Shown: one piece after another, positions 9,431 through 22,089 of the stretch | Position numbering within the stretch: position 1 is the first letter of the stretch | Layout of the letters: each line of letters starts with the position of its first letter | Assembly: GCA_028023455.1 (NCBI GenBank) | Contig: JAQFVV010012531.1 | Span: 1,988,001 to 2,052,000, forward strand | DNA from: Epiperipatus broadwayi | Taxonomy: Eukaryota; Onychophora; Udeonychophora; Euonychophora; Peripatidae | DNA: 64,000 bases | Direction of reading: 5' to 3' | The notes under the pieces: generated by a model | Told to the model about the DNA's origin: nothing | What the model saw: the letters and a program-made list of their open reading frames with translations, nothing else | Database searches by the model: none | Translations under genes and position numbers: made by a program

Positions 9431-12400
9431 AATTAAGCATGTTCATGTATACTTTCTATTGTTCACAGTCACAGTCCCTAGGATCTTGTGATCTTGAGTG
9501 AATTCTAGAGCAATTGACGGTTAATGTATTTATATATGAGGATTTGTGATTGGTGTTTGGATACCCAGTAATTCTGGATGGTGTAGAGATCAAGATAATT
9601 TTTAAAGTCTATTCACTGCATTTTATTTTTTGAGAAAAATGTAGTTCATAGTTGGCCTGTACACTAATAGTATCATATGGCCAGAGCATTGATGATGATC
9701 AGCATGTATTAGTATCCCAGCATTTTTTATTATGATCGAGACTTTAGTGCTTATGTATGTGCAGGAAGATGATTGTTTTGTATTATGCCCTAAGTTTGGC
9801 AATGGCTAGATAATTAATTAGCATTCTTTTGACAATAAATCACTTTTAAATCCAGTCACAAAAGATAACTGTTGATGCTGGTGATGCAGCTTATAAGTAG
9901 AATTGTTATAACTACTTCTATTACACATTTTAATTGAACACTAATTTACAGTGTAATGTATAATGTAAAATATAATTTTTTTCTTGTTTACTTACATTAT
10001 TTTTCATCTATGCTGATTCTTATGCTCATTTTATATTTATTCAGTTTTATATTTATTGATGACTATTCAATTGACATTGCTATTAAATTGATGGGTTTTT
10101 TTTTCCAGTGGAAATAATGATGATGGCCATCACCCACCCTTTTTTCTTAACATTATAAATAATATATGTTTATATTTAGTGAGTAAGAACAACATTGACA
10201 TAACAATTTGCTATGATATATAAGTGAAGAATATTCTTATAATAATCACTCTTACATATATCCTGCTTTCTTTTAATATTTAAAAAAAGAGAAGATGCTA
10301 AATTCTTATTGCAAACATATTTGTGCATTGTTGATGTTGAAATTTTAATTTACTTCCAATATCATCATTGAATCTATCTATACACTGCTTGGCAAAAAAT
10401 TTGCTCTATTGCAAAAAAAAAAAAAAGGAGTGGTGGAACAGGTTTTAAATAATTCCTGATTTTTTAAAATCTTTTTTACTAATATCTACTTAAAGAAGAG
10501 AAATTTTATTATCATTTACTGGTCTCAAGTCAGATAAAGAAGAATCATTATGAGGAAGATGATGATAAAATTGTTTAGCTCACTAGAAAGATGACTCTAA
10601 ATACTTTATAGATTCTGTTACTGCATATGTCAAATAAATCCAAATTGTTATGACAACTGAAAGAAATTATTTAAGATTCATTGAGGTAAAATTGATCATG
10701 AAATTGTTCTTGCAATTGTTAAGGTGCTAACTATCTAATGATTAGAACTATTTACTGGATTGATTTTGCTGTTATATTCTGTGGGCTGGGTTTAATGTTA
10801 CTGGATTCAGAATTCTTATATCTATCTAGAGAATAGTTTTTATTGGCTTTAATTCTTTATTGAGGAAAATTTGTGATTATATAAATGAAAAAATAATATA
10901 ATAATATTTAGTATGGTAGCCATTTAAGAAGTAACCTATTGCTTTAATGTTTGGTCAAGGAGAAAGTACTTTGAATTTATCACTAAACATCTTTTCTAAA
11001 TAATATTCAATGGACTGTTATGATAGCCATATTTAGATAATTGTTCTTTGTTCTCATAATTGATGCAGTGGAATATATATGCTGGGCTTATCAGTGATCA
11101 ACTGCACTGAAGGGTGTTCAGTAGACATTGAATTTTGGTAACTATGCAGATAATCATCTCTTTGCATTAGTGTTAGTCCCAAGAGAATTTGAGAATTCAT
11201 TATGGTATTCATTGCACTAGGATTTAATGTTAATGATCTGTGTTATAATTGCAATATAAGCACTTATCTTATTCCTGTAATATTTAATCCAAGATAATGT
11301 TGAGTCCATTGACTAGATTGCTTATCTAAAACACTGTATTGGGTCAGTGGTATATAAATATATGTTATGGTACCATATGAGCAATTGTCCCACTTCCTTA
11401 CTGCTTACACAAATAAATATTTAGCCATTTGATTATCTTTCACTATGTACAAATAGTCTCCCTACTATTTGGCTAAGGAAATGTAAATGAGGTCTAATGC
11501 TAATTAGCTGTGTATGTAGAAATGTCTAGCTTTATTGTTTGACACAGGAGAGGATGTTGAACTGTTTAGTAAACTAAAACAGTGGATTGAGTCTAGATTA
11601 ATAGACTATTTATTGTAGCCATGTAGGGATTATTTCCATGTGCAGCATATTTTGGCCAGATTTGTGTATAAATCTGTCTACTATTGGCACTATTAGACTG
11701 GTGAAATCAATCGAGACTATTATTGAAACTATGGTAGCCAACCGGAAAAATCCTTTTCATATTCAATTTATTACCTGGAAGTCTATATGCAAATCCACTC
11801 AGTTAGTCTAACATGTAATTATTTATCTTTAATTATAAATTCAATTTGCAGTGACTATATTTAATTATTACACACTATATCTGTTAAGATGTTGTTGCTG
11901 TGTGATTTTTGTTTTCAGTTTTGTTAATCTTTTAATTAGTTTGTGATCTGTTTTCAATTGAATTATACCTAATAATGAAAATTGTCTATTAAAGGTTTCT
12001 ACATATTAGCAATGTTTGTAATTACTTGTTTTGTTGTTTTACCATGGAGATAAAAGATAGGGGAGTAGGGATAGAAACTAAAATTTATATCTTCAACATT
12101 TTCATCCTCTTTCATTTTTTTTTTTACTTCTCATTCTAATAGAGAAGTCACCTGTTAATATGAGCTTAATCAGTTTGGCTGGTTATTAGTCAGCTGATGC
12201 AATCTTTACCTGACAGGTATTAAATATTTGCCAATGTTTATTAGACCATCTGTCAGTCATCTGAAAAGGTTTTTTTAAATTAAAAAAAAAGAAGACACCC
12301 AGGCGGTTACTTTTTTTTTTTAATCAATAGGTTGATCCTTAAACTTAGTCTTATAGAATTTGTTTCTTTTTAGAAAATAAATTCTTTTTTAAAGGTGACT

Positions 12401-13209
12401 TTTGTCTTAATTTACATTTTTCATACAGTAAAGTTTTGATATACATTTCGATGTTTATGTATATACAGATCCAAAGATAGAAATTTGTCTTAAATGCTAA
12501 ATTATCATCATCGTTATTTTCAACTATTATTTTGACTGGCTCAGATTTTCTACTTTTAGCTTTTTCATATCATTTCAGTAAACTGCTGTATTGTCTTTAT
12601 CCATTTCATATGTGATCAATGTTTTGGGATTTAGTTTATAACATTTGTCTATCCATTGACATCTTTTCTCACAATTCTAAATTTCAGCTTTATTCTAGCC
12701 CACAATTTTTTTTCTATGACATTATTGATATCTGTTTGCTCTCACACATATATTGTTTCCATTCCCATCTTATTCATCTTAACATCAATCTTTTTCAAAA
12801 TCCCCTGTGTGATCTGGAATCTATTGTTCTTCACTATTAATTGTCCATGTCTTTTAGGAAAATACTATTATCAAAAACCATTCTTTGTTTTTTTTGATAT
12901 GTAAACATATTTTCTCAATTATGCTAGCTAAACAATTATTTGTGGCATTACATCATTATCTATATGATTAATCCAGATTAATTTGGGCTCTGTACATTCT
13001 TTCCAATAATAACTATATATCTACCAACTAATAATTAGATGACTGGGTTGTCTTAATCTTTTCATAGAAAGCAACATAATTTGCCATTATCGCACTTTTG
13101 TCCTGACAAAAATCATCTTGAAATATGGTCATGGTATTAGATTGAAAAACAAAAGAATTTTAACATAATTCTGCTTTAAACTATTCTATTCTAATGAGAG
13201 TCTATACCT
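9431..13209. other. Gene-free stretch, probably old repeats
   Basis: No gene recognised. About 10900-11830 is less homopolymeric, with recurring short motifs (for example GGTAGCCA and ATAGACTATTTATTG-like phrases). This looks like heavily decayed repeat sequence, but I cannot assign a family. Confidence 0.35.
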
Positions 13210-13470
13210 TAGCTTTCATTTTATCCATAGATGGCAAGAGTAATTAAAAAATAAGAAAGCACTAAAGCTTAGACTTTAGCTCTAGAAAATTTGCAGACAT
13301 TGATTAAATTATAGTATGAGGGGAAGAGAAATTTATGAATTTCTGTAGCTATCATTTTGATTTAAAATTTCTTTCCATTAATTTGATACTTAATATAGTT
13401 ATAAAAATGAAATATAAGTATAATATTAAAAACATGTTTCAAAACTTTTCTAAATTTTCACATATTTTTT
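13210..13470 (+). repeat. Dispersed repeat B, copy 1
   Basis: Matches 49218-49470 in the same orientation. Shared blocks include ATCCATAG/GTCCATAG, AATAAGAAA, TTAAAGCTTA/CTAAAGCTTA, a GTATGAG.GG(G/A)AA segment, GAAGCTAT-like, TTAATTTGA and AATATTAAAAA. The element type is unknown and no coding sequence is visible. Confidence 0.6.
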
Positions 13471-13474
13471 TAAA

Positions 13475-14559
13475 ATAATATTTTATATATTTTTAAATGT
13501 TACATAATAAATTCATTTGTTCAAAACTATTATTATTAATTTTTTTTTTGGAAAAGCTGCAAAAGTCTTATTTAAATGCAAGGCTTTCCATATGAAAAAT
13601 TATCTTCACTGTGTGAACCTCAACCTAATTATATTTAACTACACCTCAAAGCTTAAAGAAATGTTATTTGGAATTTGGAAAAAGAAACTCATAGCTTCAC
13701 TCATAGTGTGCATATACCCTATATATTACATATATTGATACAGGTATATAATAAGCCTGTATTTCAGTTATTACATAGTAGAGATGTCTGCCCATCCCTC
13801 ATATATGTATTAAACAGATTATATCCTGTACATAAGGGGTCAGTTTGACTTTAGGTCAACATGGGTGTGATGAGAATCTTGACTTCAGGGTGGCCTTTGA
13901 GCATTCCACCATCAGAATTTTGAATTGGATGGATGCTTGAAGAGTTGGAGTGTGGAATGGATTGAAGCCTGTCCAATAAAGTATGAAGATTAGCTATCTT
14001 AATATATATCTGAGCACTTATTGCATATAGATGGTAATCTGGACCAACTGATGATTGCTGGTTTAGCATGAAAATGTATATTGGTGAATATTTAATATAT
14101 GTGTTCAAGTATATCAGTGTTATGAGATGGAGTGGAGAGCGGTGGATCATGTGAAAGTCTGGGCTCATATACCCTTAATCTACTTTAATAAATATACAAA
14201 TAACATTCAGACATATTTCTTTTGTTTACTCTTTCATTCATTATCAACAATTTTTTTTTATCAGCAAATAGTGGATAAATTAATCCTGTCAACCAGAAAT
14301 ACATAATCAATGATTTATATTTTTAGTCTCAAACAGTAAAATAAAATTTTCTATTCTATATGAATTCATAATACAAAATCTTCGCTTACTATTAAATATG
14401 TAGCACTAAGAATATCTAATATTTATCAAATATTGTAATAAACTTGAAATATGCATACCATGATAATAAATAATTCACCCAACTGGCTAGAATTATTTAA
14501 TAATCCTGCTATTAATGCCTCTTCCTCCCATGTCAATGCTCATTTATCCGTCAGTCTTA
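13475..14559. other. Gene-free stretch with an unassigned open segment
   Basis: The segment 13851-14168 is open on the minus strand for 105 codons and is somewhat richer in G+C than its surroundings. The predicted peptide has no motif I know and no flanking splice sites I trust, so I do not call it a gene. Confidence 0.3.
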
Positions 14560-14603
14560 TAGAGAGGACATTGTTTGTATGTAGAGAGGACATTGTTTGT
14601 ATG
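14560..14603 (+). repeat. Perfect 22-bp tandem duplication
   Basis: TAGAGAGGACATTGTTTGTA plus TG occurs twice back to back, without a mismatch. This indicates recent slippage or local duplication. Confidence 0.95.
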
Positions 14604-16466
14604 TTTATTAAAATTAATATAGACTGATTTGTGAATTATTATTATGGTCTGCATTTTCAGAACTTTATTAATAATCTAAGCACACTTGTAAAGAATTAGA
14701 TTCTATTGCTAGAAATAATTGTAGCCAAACAACAGATGTAGTAACAAATTTTTTTTTTGATGTCAACTTATAAGAATGTAAACCACCTTCTAACTTAAAA
14801 AACCGAAACCATTCTTCTCTCATTATAAATGTATTTCAGGAATGCAACTACTTTTGTCAAATAAATTAGATGAGAGTTTAAAACTTTTAATTAATGACAA
14901 AGTAATTAGCATGAACTTATGGTTAAGTATATCATTTTATTTTTTTTTAACAAAAGGCATTTACTATAGTGTTCAAACCTTTTTATGACCCTATTGAAAT
15001 ACATGTATAATGAGAGAAGACTGAAGTTACTTCTAGTTAAAGTGGTGATTTTTCAATCTTATAAGTTGATATCTAATAATAAAAAGCACATTAAAATTAT
15101 TTTGATTAGTTCCATATGTATGAATGGCAATAAAATAAGTTTTGTTAAATCTCAATATTTTTTTATGTCACCAATCAGAATAATGTTGCAAAACAATATA
15201 CCAAATTCTCATAACATACATATTTCATCGAGATGCGAACTGCCAATTCATCATCAATTGTGTTGGTATTCTAAACACTTACTCCACATTCTAAGATAAG
15301 TCATAGAGTTATATCAACAAAACACAAATGTCTGTTGTTATTTTTTAAATATTTGAAATCCTACACAGCTGATAAATTGGCAAGGTTTTTTTTGGGGGGT
15401 GGGGGTGGGTGTATGTTTTGTAAGAATTTGTTGGTTTGATATTTTGCAGTAATGCCATGCAAATCTTGTGATAGTTGAAATTAATATGAGAATTAGCACT
15501 ATGGGAAAGTCTAGAATACTTCTTTATTGTAAAACATGTTGTATCGCAAGTACTATTCTTATTTTATATGTGTATGTATAAATAGATAAGTGATTCAAAT
15601 TTGCATATATTTGTTTGTCTAAGTAACAAAGTGATTTCTTAATTTCAGTTTTAGATTGTAAAGGAGAAATAAACCACATCATTACATAGAACGAGTAGAT
15701 ATATTAGATAAATGGATATACAGTTGGATGAACAGATGATGTGTATAAAAAACCATTTATAAAAAATTATAATAATAATGGATAAAAGTTGATTAACACT
15801 CAGAAAATTTATTTTAAAGTGATATTTGAAATAAAATTTAATTCATTATTTTTTTAATAGCAAACATTCTAAAACATTTTAATCAAACAATAATAACATA
15901 TTTGATTTTCATCACTAATGGATTTTTATTATTTTTCACATAAATTCTAAATTCTTATAATATCTTAAAAGTAGATTTAATGTTTCCAAAACTACATGAA
16001 AGTTTGTATTAACTTTTAATAAGTTTTACAATTATTCAAAAGCAGATTTGTTAACTCAGAATAATTTTTTAGCAATGAGTACTTTGGTCACTTAAGTAAG
16101 GAAACATCATCCACAATAATTCCATTAAATGCTATGAAATGCAACATGATTTTTCTTTTATCAAAATAGGAATTTCTGAGACACTAAACCCAAAAGCAGT
16201 TAGCATTCATATCTTTTTTTGTTACTTTATAGCTTCTAAAATTTTAAATCTATTATTTATTCTATCATACTTCTACAGTATTACCTTTGTTCGTTCAACA
16301 ATTACAGTTTTAAAATCATATTTATCATTATCCAATCCTAACATAAAAGATAAAATGAATACACATTTTTGCATATTCAATTTATATATTTTTTAAAATA
16401 AATTCACTGTTTTCAGTTTTTCAATTGTGTCTGTTTTTCTATATATAATTTACCAACATTTTCTCC
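14604..16466. other. Gene-free AT-rich stretch with a G-rich patch
   Basis: Nothing coding recognised. A G-rich run in T-rich context at about 15392-15410 (GGGGGGTGGGGGTGGG) is the only composition anomaly and could form a G-quadruplex-like structure. Confidence 0.4.
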
Positions 16467-16514
16467 AAGAAAAGATATTTATAAACGTATTAATGTTTAT
16501 AAATATCTTTTCTT
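16467..16514. repeat. Perfect hairpin with 20-bp arms and 8-nt loop
   Basis: AAGAAAAGATATTTATAAAC at 16467-16486 is exactly complementary to 16495-16514, with the loop GTATTAAT. Possible readings are a small foldback element, a hairpin transcript source, or an AT-rich palindrome from replication error. No flanking target duplication stands out. Confidence 0.95.
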
Positions 16515-18659
16515 GTCATTATCCTGTTCAAACTTTAAGAATAGACTTCTTTCCATACTATTATAAAATTATTCACTTCTAATAATCTGCTTTTTTCTAT
16601 ATATATTCAAATTTTTATTTTTCATATTTGTTTTTTAGCTTCTAATTTTCTATTTTCTTCTGAATATAATATTTTTTTAATCCTAATTTTTATATTTAAC
16701 AACAATTCTCATAAATACTCAAATTTTTTTTTTAATTGACACAATCTTGATACAGTTTTTTTTGCATATAAATGAAAGTTAATCGAAATGATAAATAAAA
16801 TAAATATTCAAATGCAAAATTTAAAAATCTACCAGGAAAAAAAAAATCTATCCGATAGATACCTTGCAGAAATGAAAACACATAATCCTTTTTATGCCGA
16901 TTATATAGAAGAATGAAGAAAGTTGTATAAAAACTATATCGAATGTCATAAAAATGACAGTTTGTTTTGAAAAGCAATACAAAAATTAATAAGCTTTAAT
17001 GCATTTTACCTAAGATGAAAGGAAAATGAATATTAAAACATTATTTACAAAGTTTTCATCCATAGGAAAATGAAACAAAACTTATTTTAAAAATAAGGAT
17101 ATTGTAAATAATAATAATAATTTTAATTTATTGAGAAAATTAATTATATCTTAAAACGGAACCTCTTATTGACATAATGAACCATTAAGATTCATAATGC
17201 ATGCTAGAATTAATTGTGTTAAGAAGGCGCTTAGCAATGACAAGTTATGACTGATGATGATGATCAAATATTATTGTATGATTATAATTCTTTTTTGCAT
17301 AATTCATCGATATATTATCTTAGGGCAGAATGGATATAAATATTTTCAATTTGCTTTTTGTCTCTTTTATGTAAAATTATCCAATCTTTACCCAAATTAA
17401 TTTTTTTGTTGTTCATTGGATTCTCTTTGAAACATATAATATCCTTCTGTAATCACTTATGCACACATTATTTTTATATTTCAAACTTGGTATGGCAATT
17501 TTGTTTCATATACCATTAGTTTCAGCATAACTTATGTAAAAACTACATTAATTTATCTTTTTTTTTTGCAATGTGAATGTAATGTAATTTCTTTTTGTCC
17601 AAAACTGTTAATTTATATAACAGCAACAGCAGCCATTCACAAACAAGTATCTCATCATTCCAAACCAAGTGCAAAAAAAAAGTTAAAAAAAAAATTCTAG
17701 AATTGAGTTTTGCAATGACTATATAAACCAATCTTGAATCACAAATATGCCTACAGACAGAAAACATGTTAGTCTATTTTTTTGTTTATTTGATATTTTG
17801 TAATGCTGTCTTTTAATTTGTGTAGAAAACTTTTTTTAAAAAATTAGTCCAACATCATATCTAATATTTCATTTTCTTCTAATCTAATCTTTACGAATCT
17901 GCTAATTTTTTCTTTATTCTATTCTTTATTTTTATTTTATTTTTCAGTCACCCTAAAAAAATGTCCATCAATTTCTTTTTAATCATAATGTCCTTATCAC
18001 TATATATATATAATTTTCAATTTTATTAATTCTTTTTTATTATTATTAAAGTTTCTATATTTTTACTAATAAGTTTTTTTTATGATATCCACATGTCACA
18101 TAATCAGATTTAAATTTTTTTCTCCATTTTGTAGTACATTTCTTTGTCCTTAGGTATTGGTCTAGTTTTAAATAATAATTTACTTCTACTGTTATCATAA
18201 ATATTGCCAGCTTGAATAGTGATCTTGTTTTGATATATAATATATTTTTAACTGCATTATTTTAATTTCAAAACATTTTTTTAATCTTTAACTTACACTA
18301 TTTTTTTTTCTTCTTTATCCCAATTTTTAACATATGTGAATACACAATATTCTATTGAATAGTTTTTAATTTTTGTATGGGTATATTAATGAATTCTTTG
18401 TCTAATTCTTTTGCTTATTGTTATATCTTTTTTATCTTCATCTATTTGTATTAGTCAGTTCAATATGCTATAAATTGTTTTTTTTATGAATGAAGACAGA
18501 AGTCTATAAAGCATTATTACCTGCTTAGAAACCCCAATAGCTAATTTAACCTAAATTACTACACAGTGTCTAAGTCTTTTTTTAACGTCATATTTTATTT
18601 AAATTAATAACATTAAGATATGTAAGTAGTCTCTTGATATATATACTAGAAGTATATTG
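16515..18659. other. Gene-free AT-rich stretch
   Basis: T-rich with many homopolymers. The short open segments in it (for example 16732-16977 and 17543-17767, minus) are low-complexity Phe/Tyr/Leu-rich translations of AT-rich DNA. Confidence 0.5.
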
Positions 18660-18667
18660 CCTTACAT

Positions 18668-19152
18668 CATGGTTGGGCAATTGTTTTGGCTCTGGAGCCA
18701 CTTTGTGGAAGTGGAGGTTAGCAGAGGGCTACATCAGGGGGAAGCGAAGGTTATCAGAGGGTCGCACCTTTTTTCTTAACACAATAAACACACCTCTTTA
18801 TTGCCTGTATTACTAAAGAAATATTTGTTTATCCATTCTTCATTAAACACACATCACCCATTTTATGTTTTTTAGAGGGTTCATGGTTTCACTAAAGTTG
18901 GAAATGTATATATTTACTGTTGCAAAGACAAAATTGAAATTAACCAGATCAACTGGAAAAGCACTGTGCATTGTATCTACACTGTGCATGTGTATTCATA
19001 TGGCCATCCTAGTGGAAAATACGAGACGAATCTTCGGTCACACACCGGAAGAAAATCTTAGTTCAAGGTGGATTTTTTCTGACTGCCTTGGAGGCCCGCA
19101 TAAAAACTCTTAGCAGGCTGTATGTGGCTGGGCTACTATTTTTCCACCCCTG
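18668..19152 (-). mobile_element. Non-autonomous hAT derivative (485 bp) with BED zinc-finger remnant
   Basis: Ends CATGGTTGGGCAA and CCACCCCTG correspond to hAT CAGGGGTGGGCAA-type termini. They are flanked by decayed 8-bp target copies, CCTTACAT (18660-18667) and CTTTATAT (19153-19160). It is homologous along its length to 49573-50073 (shared GAGGGTTCATGGTTTCACTA and TAGTGGAAAATACGA). The minus strand around 18780-18870 retains, with shifts and stops, the FNEEW.NKYFF...C..C core of a hAT transposase N-terminal BED-type zinc finger. The catalytic part is absent. Confidence 0.82.
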
Positions 19153-19160
19153 CTTTATAT

Positions 19161-20004
19161 GTAAAGGTACTATTTACTTGCAACAATATCATGACCTTCT
19201 CATGATGCTTATGATACTTATTCATACAATTTCAGCAGCAGTTAGTTTTCTTCTTTCCTCTCTAGAGCTATTTAGTGTAAACTTAAGTAATTAATAGACA
19301 TTAGATTATATATAGTGGTATAACATCTTCCTTCCCAGATCAGTTTCTGTTTTTTTTTAAATTGTGAAAATGAGCAATCAACACTGAAACTAATGTACTT
19401 ATGCATCAAGTAATTACATTTTATTCCTTTATACTATTCAAGTTAATTTTTTGAAACTTTTTTTAAAAACAGGTTTTGAACACAAGTTAACTTCTTGTAT
19501 AGACCCAATACTAAGTCAATTTTTATGGATTCTAGAGACCTCAATTTTATCTGAGATTTCTAAAATATATAATTATAGAAGCAACTTAATTTGAATTCAA
19601 AATCTTAAGAGTTTTTGAATTTCAGATTATTAGTTTGAATAACATAATGAAGCAAAAAGTGGCTGTTAGATTTGTAAGTTGATTAGTTCTATCTTTGAAT
19701 ACTAATCCTTATTGATGAAGCAAAAGACTAAATTATATAGTATCCATCGATTACAGAAGTTTGCAGTAGATGACTCTGGAGTAGAATATAAAGAACTTCT
19801 TTTGGAAATTATTTCTCTCACATTTTTTAAGATTCCTAGATGAATCATTGATATCTCATAGTGTACTATTTTTATTGAGTAGGTTGCTTCCTAAAGTGCT
19901 TTTACTTAGCAATTAATAAATCATTAATCATATTAAAAGTCTAATATAATCTTAGTTACATTTTTAACCCTATAATTGTCAACATTTTATTTTTTAGTAA
20001 ATAT
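19161..20004. other. Gene-free stretch
   Basis: No gene recognised. Around 19590-19680 it loosely resembles 26480-26550 and 46795-46880 (a TTAGGTTATTAG.TTG...GGCTGCT pattern), probably an old dispersed repeat. Confidence 0.35.
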
Positions 20005-20180
20005 TAATGTATTTTGAATTAGGTGTAAATAAATCTGGGGAGATGTTAGCTCCAGTCATCATGGGTCATACATTTTCACTATGGCTGCCTTATTATATGA
20101 AAAGTATTGCTCTCTAATATACATATATTTCAGGAATAGCTTTCTGATGCTTTGGAGCATTGCCAACAATCCACACAAAT
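20005..20180 (+). repeat. Dispersed repeat C, copy 1 (uninterrupted)
   Basis: Shares TATTTTGAATTAG.TGTAAAT, AAATCTGG.GAGAT, an ATACATATATTTCAG.AATA block and GAGCATTG.CAACAATCCA with 20383-21018. It lacks the mariner-type insertion found there and so acts as a related empty site. Confidence 0.7.
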
Positions 20181-20382
20181 ATAAAAGCCGCCCAACTTAT
20201 ATTAATTCTAATAGCAATTAACTTGGTGCCAAAATATATAAATATTTAGTGCTATGATCATGGACCATAAGATTAGTAACCTATTCAATGTGATTATATG
20301 CTAATCAAAATAGAATTGAGATTCATTTTATTAAAAAAACATAAGTAAGAAGCCCATCATCAAAAATTAATAAATAGTTTAA

Positions 20383-21018
20383 CATATTTTGAATTAGATG
20401 TAAATAAATCTGGAGAGATAATCATCATGGATAATAGAGTTTTACTATTGCTACCATAATACATAAAAAGATCAACAAATGGCTCTGCAATGTACAAGGG
20501 GGAACCAAAAATCAGAATTGTTCTCTGGTATGTGCACCTGGTGTAGCATATACTTTTGCTGTTACATATGACATCATTGTGTGAAATCGTGGTGCCATGT
20601 AACACATTGTTTTATAAAGTGAATTTTGCATTTTTTTTTTATAGTGGATGTAATGTTGAATTAACACTGATTTTTTTGGACACAAATGACATTTTTCTCT
20701 CAGATTTAGTTTGTAACAATCAGACATTTTATCTGCAAGTTCTGAAACATTCACATGATCTGGTAAAATGTAAACATCCTATTTTGTGCAAAGAAAAGTG
20801 CAAACTCCACCCCATTAAAACACATCAGTTTGTAAGTGTTTTTAGACTACTTTAAAAAATGACAAACTGATGCATTAAGGAGACTACAATTTGCAACATC
20901 TAAAAAATAAATATACTATTACAAAATTCTGATTATTTTTGGATCCCCCTGTGCACATGTATTTCAGAAATAACTTTTTCATGATTTGGAATGAGCATTG
21001 TCAACAATCCATGTAAAT
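20383..21018 (+). repeat. Dispersed repeat C, copy 2, split by a mariner-type insertion
   Basis: The left part (20383-20494) and right part (20954-21018) together align with copy 1 at 20005-20180. The two parts are separated only by the DNA transposon at 20495-20951. A third, inverted scrap of the repeat end (ATTTGTGTGGATTGTTGGC) lies at 21139-21157. Confidence 0.7.
20495..20951 (+). mobile_element. Mariner-type DNA transposon remnant (457 bp)
   Basis: Terminal inverted repeats begin CAAGGGGGAACCAAAAATCA on the left and, read inward from the right, CAGGGGGATCCAAAAATAAT. The left flank is TA, the mariner target; the right flank is a diverged TG. Plus-strand translation around 20640-20850 (GCNVELTLIFLDT, YLQVLKHSHDLVKCKHPIL, KLHPIKTHQFVSVF) resembles the mariner transposase stretch leading into the second catalytic Asp (usually HHDNAPAHTS). 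Here the Asp is lost. Size and content indicate an internally deleted, inactive copy. Confidence 0.7.
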
Positions 21019-21169
21019 AAAACAGACTTGATATGCATATAGCAATTTTGAAATAGGCTAATTTATAGTAAGCAACCATATTAAGTGATTTGACAAAAAG
21101 TCAGTCACCATTACATTATTAATATAAGTGAAAGTTACATTTGTGTGGATTGTTGGCAGTTCTATGAGA

Positions 21170-22089
21170 CAGATAATGAAAAAAATTGTTTTTGAAATTC
21201 ATACATAATTGCAGAATAATTTGCCAATTTTTTAAGCATAATATACCAGTCACCATAAAATATACTGATATTATGCATGATGATTAGAGCTGACATCTCT
21301 TCACAAAATTTATTCCTTCATTTTGTATTTTTGTGATTAATTTTGCTGACAGCTATTAAATATATATATAGTTGTTTAATGATGACCAATACCTTGTTTT
21401 TATCTAATGAAACAGAATCGTCTTTCTTGGACAATAAGTAAAGCAAAATGACCTGAATCACTTATTGTAAAACAAAAGCCTAGCCATCAGCCTTCATAAA
21501 AGAACTGAGATGGACAGAGCAGTACTCATTAGACTTGATAATTGCCAGATGGTAAAATGATTTGAGCAGTTTTTCATCTTTGCTTATCTTCTATAGCCCA
21601 GAATAGCTACATACTTATTTATTGACCAATATTATTATATGGTTATATGGCTTGGTTATTGATTGATTGCCTAAAAGAAAAATCATAAATCTGCTTAAAA
21701 AATTGCCAAGTTTGCTAAATCTGAATCCAGATCATATATATGGCAAGAAATTATTGTTTGTGCACTCTTATATCTTCAGTTTTTGAAATTATTGGCATAT
21801 AAATAATGTTTCTTATAAATATAGTTATTACTTTGTGATTATTCATATAGTAAACAAGTATGGATGGAGTGCTTACCAACATGCATGAGCTGGCATAAGG
21901 AATTTATTGGATTTTTACTTCTAAGTTTAAGAAATAACATTGTCTTTCTTCTCAGTCATCTAACTGAAGTATTAGTTGAGTTTTTTTGAAGTCATAATGA
22001 ATGTGTGTATGGATAATTTTTTTTTTTCTTGTTTTTTTTTTTATAAAAATAAATAATTGCAGTCATGATAGACAAAAATAAATTGTCTT
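21170..22089. other. Gene-free stretch
   Basis: No gene or clear repeat recognised. Confidence 0.45.

Noticed and set aside
12619-12904. Overlapping plus-strand open frames rich in Phe, Ile and Ser
   Set aside because: Low-complexity AT-rich translation; no homologous motif and no splice context. An antisense retroelement was considered but not supported.
13851-14168. 105-codon minus-strand open frame as a gene
   Set aside because: No recognisable domain and no splice sites or promoter; listed only as an unassigned segment.
15384-15412. G-rich tract as a regulatory G-quadruplex
   Set aside because: Only three or four G-runs in one place, no gene nearby; kept as a composition note.
20512-20754. 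Cys/His-containing minus-strand open frame
   Set aside because: Lies inside the mariner-type remnant, whose coding trace is on the plus strand; no zinc-finger spacing.
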